In this document: one piece after another, positions 9,297-20,600 of the stretch
Position numbering within the stretch: position 1 is the stretch's first letter
How the letters are laid out: every line of letters begins with the position of its first letter
Assembly (NCBI GenBank): GCA_015350385.1
Contig: WNKI01000003.1
Coordinates: 2,326,698 to 2,390,697 of the forward strand
Origin: Aculops lycopersici
Lineage: Eukaryota > Arthropoda > Arachnida > Trombidiformes > Eriophyidae
Direction of reading: 5' to 3'
DNA: 64,000 nucleotides
The notes under the pieces: model-generated
Told to the model about the DNA's origin: nothing
What the model saw: only the letters and a program-made list of their open reading frames with translations
Databases searched by the model: none
Made by a program: the position numbers and the translations under genes

Positions 9297-9767
9297 TAGT
9301 TGATTGACTTGATATGGTTACTCAGACATTTTGGCTCGACGCTTGAACAAGTGATCGCTGAGATTGATTTGATTCAAGTGCTTAAGAACCAATAGTTGTA
9401 AGCATGATCTTGATCCTTTAGATGACTATTGCAGCTCATCACCAGTTGATAAATATAATAATATTCCCACTCCTAATGATGACTTGTGCATTGTTTGTTT
9501 ACCCTGTGAAAAGAGATAAAGAGTCACTCTTTATCTCTTTCAGAGAGAGAGAGAGGCAATGCCTCTGAGATTTGTAGCCAACACAAATTCAGTGCACGTG
9601 AACTGCATGCGCTTTGGATTTTTCGTAAGCGAGCAAATTTTCAGGTAGCCATCAGTTATTCTACATTCTGGAAACATTATTATCGGATCTAAAATTGTAT
9701 TCCCATCACAAATATATCCAAATTTCTTATTTACCCCTGGGTTGTAAATCCATTCTATCGAACAGCA
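9297..9767. promoter_or_regulatory. Divergent intergenic region, phosphatase / IMPA1
   Basis: 471 bp between divergent starts. It contains a perfect 31-bp palindrome (listed separately), a short (GA)n run at 9542-9554 and a CACGTGAACTGCATG segment near 9595. Otherwise I see nothing. Confidence 0.4.
9510..9540. repeat. Perfect inverted repeat with GATA cores
   Basis: The left arm AAAGAGATAAAGAGT (9510-9524) and its exact reverse complement (9526-9540) flank a single C. Each arm contains an AGATAA GATA-factor core. It sits between two divergent genes. Confidence 0.8.
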
Positions 9768-10748
9768 ATGTCAAATCTGGAATTAGCCAATTACTCGAAA
9801 GAGGCGCAGAGAATCGCTCGAGAGGCTGGAAAGATGATAAATGACACCTGCGGTGTTGTCAAGTCAGTGGAATCTAAACAATCTTATGCTGATCTTGTAA
9901 CTGAAACTGATCAGAATGTCGAAAAGTTTGTCTTTGAATCTTTGAAGAAATTATATCCGAATCACAAATTCATCGGCGAGGAGTCTGTTGCAGCGGATAA
10001 CTATGGCAAGGTAACTCTAACCGACGATCCCACTTGGATTATAGATCCTGTCGATGGTAAGTAGTATTGATCAATCTTGTCGTTGTCTCAACATTTACAA
10101 TCAATGATTTACCTGTATTCCAGATGATGACGTTGTAGTTAACGCTCTAGTAACAAACATGAAAAAACATATCTCTATATGACGTCATCATAACCTCCAT
10201 CAGGAACCACAAATTTTGTCCACACTTTCCCTCACACATCGGTCAGTATTGGGCTAACGATTAACAAGGTGCCCGTATTAGGAGTGGTCTACTTTCCTTT
10301 ACTTGACCAAATGTTTCAAGCCTACAAGGGCAATGGATCCTATTGCAATACGAAGAAATTGAGCGTTAGATGCTCGGCTAATCTTCAGACTTCATTGGTG
10401 CTCTGTGAGTTGGGTAGTGATAGATCCCCAGAGAAGAAGGAGTGTGTTTTTAAGAACATGGAGGCTATTGGCTGGCAATGTCATGGGCTAAGAAGCTTGG
10501 GTTCGGCGACAGGTAACATTTGCACAGTGGCTAGTGGCCAGGCGAATGCTTACTACGAATTTGGACTCCATTGTTGGGACATTTGCGCGGCGGGTGTCAT
10601 CTTAACCGAAGCCGGTGGTTACATTTGCGACACTTCAGGTGGACCCCTGGACTTGATGTCCAGACGTCTAATTGTGGCTTGTAGTCAGCAAATCGCCGAG
10701 GAATTGGCCGGTGCTTTGGTGGTTCAAATGAATCTACCCAGCGACTAG
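9768..10748 (+). CDS. IMPA1: Inositol monophosphatase
   Basis: Two exons: 9768-10056 and 10204-10748. The 147-bp intron starts GTAAGT, ends CAG and splits the Gly codon of DPVDGTTNF. The joined protein is 277 residues, the length of human IMPA1. The enzyme is cytosolic, Mg2+-dependent and lithium-sensitive, and it recycles inositol phosphates to free inositol for phosphoinositide signalling. All three metal-site motifs are present: GEES in exon 1, WIIDPVDGTTNF across the splice, and HCWDICAAGVILTEAGG near the C-terminus. AATAAA lies at 10773-10778, 25 bp after the stop. The second exon has no ATG of its own near its start, so it depends on the splice. Confidence 0.95.
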
Positions 10749-13345
10749 TAGGCCAAGTTTAGGTTAAATCGGAATAAATCGATCACCTATTAATTGGTGA
10801 GAATGTACAACATTGATAGTAGCAATCAGCAATGATAGTTTTGCTGGTCCATTCTAGTAATCAAGTGTATCCCCTCACCTGCCCCCTCCTCGTATCAACC
10901 TGCAACTCAATTACATTAATGAACCTTGAGCGCGAAGTACCTGAGCTTGCGAGACTCGGTGTAATTTTGCCACTGTAATTTTGCAGTGGTTTCCTAGGCG
11001 TCCCATTGGTCATCTGACTGAGGCGAATGCTGAAAGTAGAGCCCTCGATATAGGTGATCCAGTTGAGGGTTCGGCTCAGCGCAGTTGTAATAACGACTAA
11101 ATGGCGCCACAAGGAGCAGAGAAGTTTCTTAGAATTTACCTGGCCATTGGATCGCTCGACCGTCTCTTCAACTTATGCGGGCCACTTGTTTCTCCACTTG
11201 CAGTTGCTGTTGTTATTGTACCGTATACCTGCCATGAGTACACTAGATCACTGTGTGTTGCAATTTCCGCTTCGTCTAATTCAATTTATGTCGCTGCCAT
11301 GGCCGGCGCTAAGGTCACCGCCACCGCCGCCGCCGCTAGGTGCTCGCCCAGTTGTCTAGATGCCAGCAAACGAGATGCTGCACTGAGGCGATGGAGTGAT
11401 ATGCATTAACTGAATCGACAGGATAACCGAGTTGGTGCCAAATAAACGAACACGTGTCACTAACTAGACAACCAAATGATTTGCCTATCGTGGTTTAACT
11501 CAAGTCTGATCACTTCAATCTCGTCGAGAGTTGATTGCGTCACTCATTGATATATGCCAGATCGAAATGACCAACCGGTCAGTCGCAAAAGTTACTTCCT
11601 CGAGCGTCATAATCAGGTTCACGCGCTAGTTGTTGGCGGCGCCGGCAGTAGCGGCTGCGTCGCGGTGGATCAATATCGTTGTGCATTTTGTCGAGGGTAA
11701 ATGTGGACGTGCTTTTACCATAGTACCGAGGTGGCACATCGAAGCTTTAATCAGATTATTATTCCAACTAATCCAACGCAAAGGCGATGAGCTAATTTTC
11801 CATGTCAGTGGTGTGTTTGAAAAATTCAATAGAATTTTGCTGATTCAATCGCAAACATGTGGTCAGTTGGTGGCTCCACCACCAGGTAGTGGGTTAATTT
11901 ATTAGATTGGATTGTGTACATCCCTAGTTATCTTTGCGCAATTGCGCCAGGTTCCAACTTACCTGAGCGCGTGAGTGTGTAATCCAAACGCAAAACCCCG
12001 ATGATAACATTGATTGCTCTCTTGTGACGCCCCCACTAATAAATAAACTAACTAAACCGCAAGTTTCGCCTCGCTTTTCTTCAACTCTCTGTCCCTATCC
12101 CTTATCTGCTGCCAACATCACGTGGGCATCCAATTGACGTCGGCCAGTTCAAACATAGCGACCAAACCAAACCAACCAGAGCTGTTCATCTGTCGACTTG
12201 GATCCACAGCACCACCACCACCGGGACCGGCAGCAACAACAGCAGCAGCAAGTTAACTGATAGCTGCAGAGGGACTGATGGAGTTAAAGTTGGCACATGG
12301 TCACCAGGAAGTGACGTCATGTTGCTTGATTGAAACAATCGGTGGCGATGGTGGCGGCTAAATCGATTGGTTGCGTAACGGGCCCGCATGTTGCGGGAGT
12401 GAGTGCTTTCCTTGGTCCCGCGCAGGACCGGAAGTGGACAGTTAGCAAGATGAGTAATAAAACTCCCTCTATTTCTTCAACTTCTCGTTAGCTAGCGCTG
12501 ATTCCCCTGGGGCAAACGTAGCGGGCCAGCAAATGAACGTGCAGTTGGCGCGCAACCAAGGGAGTCGTCGAACTTTCACCACTTGGCAAGCTAGAGACTG
12601 GTGCAAACAAGCGGAACGACAAGTGTGTTTGTGGAAACTCGGGTTCTGTATTGTGCGCCGATCGATTGGTTGAAAGAGATAGAGATAGAGAGCAAAAGTT
12701 GAATCTGCTGGTTCCAATTCAGTGTCATTGGTGGTGTTGTCGTTACTTTTACTCCTTGTCCTGCTGCTTGATATTTGTAACCGTCTTCCTCGGCGTAGTA
12801 GTAGTAGTAGTCAAGATTCAAGTTTTGCCATACTGATCGTGGTTGTTTGGTAGCCACCACCGTCACCAGCGAGCGTCGTATATAATAGAATCAATTTGCT
12901 GGTTGGGGGCGACGATCGAGAAAGTGAGTCACCAGTGAGTTGAGCGCCTGGCGGCTTACATTGGAATTGCACTCTATTCGATTCAAAGACACAGAAAGCG
13001 CACATTAGTGTCTTGCCAATTGAGCAGAGGAGCAATAGATGGGAAGAGAGTAAAGTGGAGTGTAGCAAACCGAATAGTCTACAGGAATTAAATGTAAGTG
13101 ATTCGTTTGTCGTAAACGCTTGGCATTTGAATTCTCAAGTCAACCGCAAAGTAGAGGGACTTCACATTCCCCCTTCGCCAAGCAACTCAGCAAACACAAC
13201 AACCACAAAACCAACAAACCAACGACTACCACCAATCGAGTTACAGTTTTGCTTTAAATATTTCGCGACCTCTGGCCAACGAGTCTCACATTTGAAAATG
13301 AGTTCTGTTCATTTGAAGAGAAACAATCACAAATACTCAAGCATA
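10749..13345. other. Intergenic region between IMPA1 and the RYamide gene
   Basis: About 2.6 kb. It begins with the IMPA1 3' UTR. Several short ORFs on both strands (around 11101-11409, 11630-11905 and 12591-12866) overlap one another in different frames and show no domain, signal peptide or splice context, so I do not call genes. An ETS-like CCGGAAGT is at 12428-12435 and a (TAG)n run at about 12797-12811. The last 300 bp are probably the 5' leader of the neuropeptide gene. Confidence 0.4.
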
Positions 13346-16126
13346 ATGGCCAGCCGCAGTGTACCAATTTTGTTCATCTTGATTAGCTTTCTGATAATTG
13401 CAAACACAAGGTGCGACCAAGTTGGCAGTTCGAACGGTAAGTAGATTTTAGTTCTTTTTTTCGTCAATTATAAACTTGACTAATGATGCCAAGAATTCGA
13501 AGGAGAGTTTTAAGCTTTTTTAAATCCAAACTCAAATAGCAACCACCTGCTCGTCGCTCACCTGAGAGAATCAATCAATTCTCTATGTTGATTAGTGCTG
13601 ATAAGCTAGTGAGTCGGTCAGTGAGTCAGTTAGTGTGTCAGTCGCTCAGTCAGTTGGAAGTAAATGATAGTAAAATTTACCTTTAGTCTAGTTTAGATGA
13701 GAAGTTGCAAATTTTTACTAACTTATTGAATGGTGAACTACCTGGAAAATACCTTGAATTCAATAAAAAAAACTCAAGCTCCTCAAATGAACAAACTGAA
13801 ACGCGAGGATCATGCAACCAAATCGGCGCCAGATCAACAAGAGCCAACCTCGTCGACATCGAAGCAAAAATATGATCCACTCAATATGTTCAGGGAGATT
13901 TACCTTGATCACGATAGTAAAACAATAACCATGTTGCTACCTAGCGGCCAAGAATCAGGTAAACATTGTGTAGATAAAAATTATATTAATTGCACATCAC
14001 ATAATTGTGATTGAACCATCGATAACCATAACCTGGCATCATGAAAACACGCTCGTATCCTACTCAAGATGAATGAACTCGCACAATAATCACATTAGAT
14101 TGCATCATTTGAAACCTGCAAATCATCACACTAAAATATTGCACCTATGGCCGATGTCTCACTTGAACTCTGGATCTGGAATGTGATTCAACTCTAGGGA
14201 TTCAAGTCACGTAAAGATGAGTCAACTCACACCGACTCGAGTCAAGCAAACAGACAAACTTTGCATGGCAACACACAAACACTCTGCACCTATCATCGCT
14301 TGGCACCAGTATGTAAAATGTATAATCTAGAACAATCATGCGGCATCAGCACAAACACATAGAATGCGAGGCAAAGCATGAATGAGAAAAGAGCGAGTTC
14401 TAGAGAAAGAGGGGAAAGGTCCACCGACTTCCGGTTGATCCGCAATGGGGCATGAGTGGCAAGCATGTCTTTAGTTTGCTCACGGACTTTAGTGTTGATG
14501 CCCGCTATTTTTATCGGGCACGTTTTTAGTTAAAGGCCAGAAGAAGTGGAGTGGTGTTGAATTGAGTTGAATTGATTTAGAAACCACTTGTTTGGGTTGA
14601 GTGCATGAGCCACGGTGATTTCTGGTGTATTCCTACTCGTACGGCAAAAGAACGTTTCCTCTCTTTTGGTTGATCAATTGGTCGGTCGGTCGGTCGGTGC
14701 CTACTAATTATTGACAAGATGAAAGTGTTAGAGTGGCTACAACAAGTTGCCATGCTTCACACACGCACACAAAGGGTTCCGAGAAAATCTGCCTAGATAC
14801 TTGCGGCAAAGCCACCAAAACAACCGAAAGTGTTTATCTCAAACGATCGCAACGAGGCGAAGCGATGCACCAGGCTAAAGCATGCAAATTTTTATGGAGA
14901 TTGTAGCACGAGATGGGAAAATGAATGAGCATGATTGGAGCTCTTTAGAGCTCCGCAGCTGAAGTGGATAAACGAGAAGAAGAAGAAGAAGAGAATCGAG
15001 TGGAGTGGAATTCTAACCCTAATAATTAACTAAACAATTGGTTAGTTCATGAATAGAGTTTAGTCTCGCAATCACGTATATTGTTTTCTGTTTAGCCCAA
15101 CGTTTTCTTCACGAACCTTCTCGTCGAGAAACTAAACAAGGAATCAATTGATTATTGTCTGAGGAAGAACTGCACCCAACTTGAGTAGTCTAGCCAAACG
15201 GCAAACTCTCGATCCAAGATGTTAGAGAAAGTCATTACACTTTCTACACTCCATTACACCACACTGTGACTACCAGGCAATTGGGCTATCAATTTGGTGT
15301 GCAATAGCATTCACCACTAACAGCCAAAATATTTAGTTTAGTTTAGTTTAGTTTGGTAGCTCGAAACAATGAAGCAATCAAATCGAATGAGCACGCTGAT
15401 ATCATCACAACCACTTGTTGATGATCGCACTTATCCTCTCCTCCTCTGGTCAACTGCTGCTGCTCTTGCCTCTTCCTTTGATTTGCTCGAGTGGAGATTA
15501 CAACCAAGAACCTTCACCACACGCGAACCACCCACCACGACTAGGAAAAAGATCGAAAACAAGCATTACTAATCCTTTTGTCTCATTATTCCATCTGTCT
15601 TTTCCACTTGCTTGAACTCAATGACATGAATTAAACTGGAATGGAATGGAAAAACAGTGCAAAAGTTCCACCCCAATGGTCGCTATGGACGCCGATCGGT
15701 CAGCAACTTTCCTGAGCCGGATACAGCCCACACAGAGTTGGGCAGATTAGGTGAGCTTTCTTGCTTTTCTTCTAAATGTTGGCTGTTTTCTCCAGCCAGG
15801 TCTTACCATTTACACTACACACTACTAACCAACCGTCCACTAAATACGCCGACTCATTCATGAATGTAGTGCTGAATTCGGACGACGGCGGAAATCCTCT
15901 GAAGTCCCTCATGCAAAACTACAACAACAACCAGCAACTGCTTACTTCCGGCACGCGCTACCAGCCACTCCGCCAGCAACAGGTGGCGTCGGCGGCAAAC
16001 AGACGAGATCTTGCGGCGAGTGAGGACCAACAGACAACAAACTACCAGCTTGAGCTCAACAAGTTGCTCAAATGCAACTACTCGGGCGTGTCCAATCTCT
16101 ACTACTGCGACACAGCAAGCAATTGA
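13346..16126 (+). CDS. RYamide (luqin-type) neuropeptide precursor, four exons
   Basis: Proposed exons are 13346-13436, 13779-13958, 15658-15750 and 15870-16126, all joined in phase 1, giving 206 residues. Exon 1 encodes a signal peptide (MASRSVPILFILISFLI, then ANTRC) and ends in GTAAGT. Exon 3 encodes QKFHPNGRYGRRS, an amidation Gly plus Arg-Arg cleavage site that would yield an RY-amide. Exon 4 ends with CNYSGVSNLYYC, two Cys separated by exactly ten residues, the C-terminal hallmark of luqin/RYamide precursors. TACTAAC branch points at 13716-13722 and near 15822, and TACTAAT near 15568, each precede the first downstream AG used here. Exon 2 (180 nt) could be skipped without changing frame. 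RYamides act through a Gq-type receptor on feeding and water balance in insects. A second in-frame ATG lies upstream at 13298. Confidence 0.8.
14680..14698. repeat. (GGTC)n microsatellite
   Basis: Short tandem GGTC/TCGG repeat inside the third intron of the RYamide gene. The rest of this 1.7-kb intron (13959-15657) shows no other coding signal. An ETS-like ACTTCCGG lies at 14427-14434. Confidence 0.75.
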
Positions 16127-16893
16127 CGAGTAGAGAGACTGCATGGCCAGGAACGGAACGGCTTGATAATCTTGCAGCGATCGATAACAAGCCATGCGTA
16201 AGCTGTAGCTGTATCTGCAGCAAGCCTGCAAACTTGTTAATTCGTTGCAGCTGCCTGCAATGAGTCATTATTTAGAGACTGACTCATTCCAAGACTCTCA
16301 TTTGTAATCAAGGAAGAGGAGGGGCAGTTATAGAGCGAGGGGGCGAAGACGAGCAAGATGATGAGATCATCGCTGCTATACTAAACTCAATGGTATAGTA
16401 ACATCGCAGTGAACCCTAGAGGAGTGGTATAGTTAATGTCGTTAATATCATTGTAGCTTGTGAAGTAGCAGTAGTAGCAGAGGCAAAAAAGAAGCAGGCG
16501 ATTATATACTTATTTAGAGATTTGGAGATGGCAGTAATAGAGGCGAGAGAGATACAGAGGAAGGAGAATTCAAGAAAAAGAACAAACAGATAAAGAGCAA
16601 GAGGAAACTTAGTATAATATGCATCTAGAGTAAAATAGAGAGTGATGATATTGATCATCACATTACTAGTCAATCTGGTAGCGCCATTGTCGCTATGAAT
16701 CGCTATGCAACTCACCGCCAACTTCATAGCCCACGAGGCGAAACCGCACGGCCGTGTGCGTGCGTCCGTGCGATTGTGTTGTTAGCGATCCGTGCAACAA
16801 GTGGTCGTTGAGCCAACATTGAAGGGACGGAACGTCAATCGAGCAGAAGGGGGGGGAAGAGTTTGAGGAGATACTAGGCAGATTCAAAGAACA

Positions 16894-16920
16894 ATATATA
16901 TATATATATATATGTATATA
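16894..16920. repeat. (TA)n microsatellite
   Basis: Alternating AT run with a single G interruption. Confidence 0.9.
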
Positions 16921-17116
16921 CATAGATTGTTAGAAACAGAAGCGGCTAAGTTAATTATCGTCATCATTATCGTCATAACCTTCATCGTCGGCCTGTTGGA
17001 TATTATTCGTTTGAGGTGAATTAAAAGCACGGAGGATCTGTTAGGGTGGGATCGCAAACAACAAGCACCAAAAAGAAAATTGTTATCATCATTATCGCCA
17101 TTATTATGTAGCACAT

Positions 17117-17147
17117 TATCATCATCATCATCATCATCATCATCATT
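17117..17147. repeat. (ATC)n microsatellite
   Basis: About ten tandem ATC units, about 450 bp upstream of the secreted protein gene. Confidence 0.9.
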
Positions 17148-17601
17148 ATCATGAACACCATCAATCGAGTCGTCAACTAAATGATGAAAGGCGCCTCGTG
17201 GTGGTGCAGGAACATCAATAAAGCTTTAGCCAAACTAAATTACCCACCTGTTGACTTGACTCATTTACAAAGTTCGACACCTTCTCTAATCTAATTTCCA
17301 TGAAAAAAAAGTATTCTTACAGTCTTACCAAGTTCCTACAACTTACCCGCGCTGCTCACTTTTTATCTGTCACCTTGTTTGTTGAGGTGAAGACTACAAA
17401 CTACATTCCACAAATTGGGCTTGAGAGTTGACACAGCTACAATCAGTTTTAGTCGATTAATGAGTGGATCTGGTATCACGGTTTTAGTTTATTTGTAGTT
17501 ATAATAATAATATATATATAATTAAATACATAGTTATCTCGAAGGAATATCATAGTCTAATCATCTAAAGTAGCCTTGAAGTCGACGATCCATTCTTTAG
17601 G

Positions 17602-20600
17602 ATGGCCAAAATTCAATTGGTGGCACTTGGGTGCCTGGCTCTGGTCACTTTGGGCGCAGCGGCAGCGGCAACCGTCGGCAGGAGAGGCGTGCGAACCAAG
17701 GCGGAAGTCGAGCGAGCGGCTGGAGTTTCTGAAGAAAATAGAAATTTTGATTCAGTGGATGACAAAAAGACAACAGCTAGGCAATTGAGCGACATGGACG
17801 CTTATCTACAAGACCCAAGGGAGCTTAGCTCTGATGTTAAGAGCAAGCAAACAACCGAGAATCAAGTGAACGGAAGTGGAGGACAAAACGGCGATTCAGC
17901 AAAAGGACGTCAATTGGGCTATGGACACTATGTTTATAGACCATCGGCAGCCAGTGGCGGTTATGCAAAGAGGCCGCCACTCGTTAGATTTCACCTTCCC
18001 GGACCATCGGCGACCATGTATTCAGCGCAACCAGCTTACCATCGAGCCCACGACAATAGCGTCTACCACAAACAAGTGTCCACTAGCGTGTATAACACCG
18101 GGCCAAAGCCGGTAGCCTACACAACACACACAAAAGCCCATAGACCTGCGTCGCATCCAACGGTTGTTGTGCCAGGCTATACCAAAACCGAGAGTGTTTA
18201 CGCCGTAAGTCCAATGGTTGAGGTTGTACAAGAGGAGCACGAACCATTCGATATCCATTACGAACACGAGGCAGACGATCTCTGGGCCCCTGAACCGTCA
18301 AGCGGAAGTGAGGTTCATACGGCTCCCATTCCAATGACCGTGGAGAGTATCACAAAGGCAGCGGCACTGGCTGAGGCCAAGAGTAGGGTTTCCAACGAGA
18401 AGAAGCCATTCTTAAAGTCCTACTCAGGCTCAGAGCTACCGATTTCTGTCGAGCCGGAGTTAGGTTACACTGATCCAAAAAGGAAGCAGCATTTCATCAA
18501 GAAGAAGCGGCCCAAGAAGGGAGTTTTGAGTTTGGTGGATAGGAAAATTGAGGCAGCTAAGGATAAATTAACGGCCCTCAATGCAGAGCTTAGCATTGCC
18601 GATGAGATTTTGGATAAGAAGTTGAGTTTAGTTGAGAAACAGGGTAAGTTTGCCAATGGTAATTCAAAAGATAACAAGTTAGCAACAGGTCACAATAGTG
18701 GCAACAACATCAAGCACAACTTTGCAATCGGTGGTGGACCTGCTCTTGGTAAACTGTTCCTGAAAGGTCAAGATGAGCCGAAGCCAAATTCGAGATCTGA
18801 CCTAAGACCCGACCCGAAACCTGATCGAAAACCAACAACAACAACAAATGCACCTCCAACCTCTACCACGCCTACAACGACGACAACAAGCACCAGCACT
18901 ACCACAATACCCTCAACAACCACCACAACGACCGCTACAACCACAAAACGGCCGATAACCACTGCGAAACCAACTAAGGAGGGAGGGTCGAAAGCAGGTA
19001 TTGGCGGCATAATCGGTGGTGTTCGTGATAAGGCCAAAGGGGCTACAAAGCCAATAATAGAAGAGCTGCACAAAGCCACTGATGGCTCTAGGGCCAGTCC
19101 CGAGTCCGAGTTTGAGCAATCAACTGAGAGTGAGCCGAGATCAGATGTTGGAGAAATTTCTGAGGAGGCCGAGGATTCTGAAAATGATGGTGAAGCATCA
19201 GCGGCAACTGTGGACGAGTCATCAGAGGACACTGGGTCGCCGAGGGTTGCACAGGCCTCAAAATCTGGCAAATCATCAGGTGGCTCGAAAAAGAACAAGT
19301 CCGGTTCAGGGCGGGAGCAATCACCTAATGAAAGCGATGCTGAGCCCAGGTCGGGTCTTGAGGATAATGCGAATGAAACAGTAAAGACGGCGAAAGAAGA
19401 AGTGACGAACGTGGTGAAAGGCACTAATGATAATGTGGTCGATCCAACCCTAAAGATTGTTTCTGACCGCCTGAAAGCCTTGCCCAAGTCCGGGCTCGAG
19501 CCAGAGACGGACCAATCAACAAGTGGCGGCGAGGGAGAGCCTAGATCGGGTGATGAGGCCACCTCTAATGAGATCAAAGGGCCAGCAAAGACGGTGCCAA
19601 AACCAGTGACCAAGGCGGAAAACAAAACCAGAGGTGAGTTACCAAAATCCAAATCGATGCCAAAACCAAAGCCATCTTCGGACAACGACAAGGGCAAGCC
19701 GAGATCGGATGTTGGAGAAATTTCTGAGGAGGACGAGGATTCTGAAAATGATGGTGAAGCATCAGCGTCAACTATGGACGAGTCATCAGAGGACAGTGGG
19801 TCGCCGAGGATATCTTTCGAATTGGAATCAAACGGCTCGAATAATGACGGATCTGAGTCTAACCACGATCAATCAACTGGTGATAACGAGGGCAGGCCGA
19901 GATCAGATGCCGAGGATGTTTCTAAGGACGCCAATGACTCCACAGATGCAGCTACAGATGAGTCGCCGATTGAAAGTGGATCCCCAAGGATAGCAGTCGA
20001 TTCGGAATCCGATAGATCGTCAGTTGGCTCGAAAAAGAACAAGTCCGGGCAAGCTCTGTCACCTGGCGATAGCGAGGGTGAGCCCAGATTGGATGTTGGG
20101 GCCATCTCCGAAGATGCCGAGGAGGCCGCAAAGAAGACGATTGAACCAGTGACCAAGGCAGTGAACGACTCCGTGAAAAAGGTGGTCGATCCAGCTCTAA
20201 AGGAAGCAGGTGGAGGAGTTAGCACCCTGGGTGCCTCGTCCAAGTCTGGGCTCGAGCCAGAGAGGGACCAATCAACAAGTGGCGGCAAGATCAATTCCGA
20301 GTTGAAGTTGAACGATGATGAAACGGAGCCAAGGAATGACTTGACTGGTGGCTCGACTGGTGCCGATAAGGTTGCCAAAGTAGCGGAGCCTCTGAGAGAA
20401 GTTGGTGACAAAATTGGGCTAGACAATGAGCACTCGCTGAATGCGGAAATCAAGAAGCAAGATAAAACTTCATCTGATCTCAAGTCCGACTTAGCTGAGG
20501 ACAAGGATAGTCCAGGTGCAGGCTCAAAAGCGAGCCTAAAGGGCGACAAGTCCAAGTTGCTGCCAACAGTGACAGTGGTGAAGGCGGACAAGCTTGGCAA

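Larger units (their letters stand above)
16127..17601. other. Intergenic region between the RYamide gene and the low-complexity secreted protein
   Basis: About 1.5 kb holding the RYamide 3' region and the promoter of the next gene. It is repeat-rich: a (TA)n run and a (CAT)n run are listed separately. No supported ORF. Confidence 0.4.

Noticed and set aside
11101..11409. 102-residue ORF downstream of IMPA1
   Set aside because: It overlaps another ORF in a second frame, has no domain or splice context, and its Ala run comes from a GCC repeat.
15776..15869. Upstream extension of the last RYamide exon, using the AGs at 15795 or 15799
   Set aside because: Both put the reading frame into an early stop. 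A TACTAAC branch point downstream of them points to the AG at 15868-15869.
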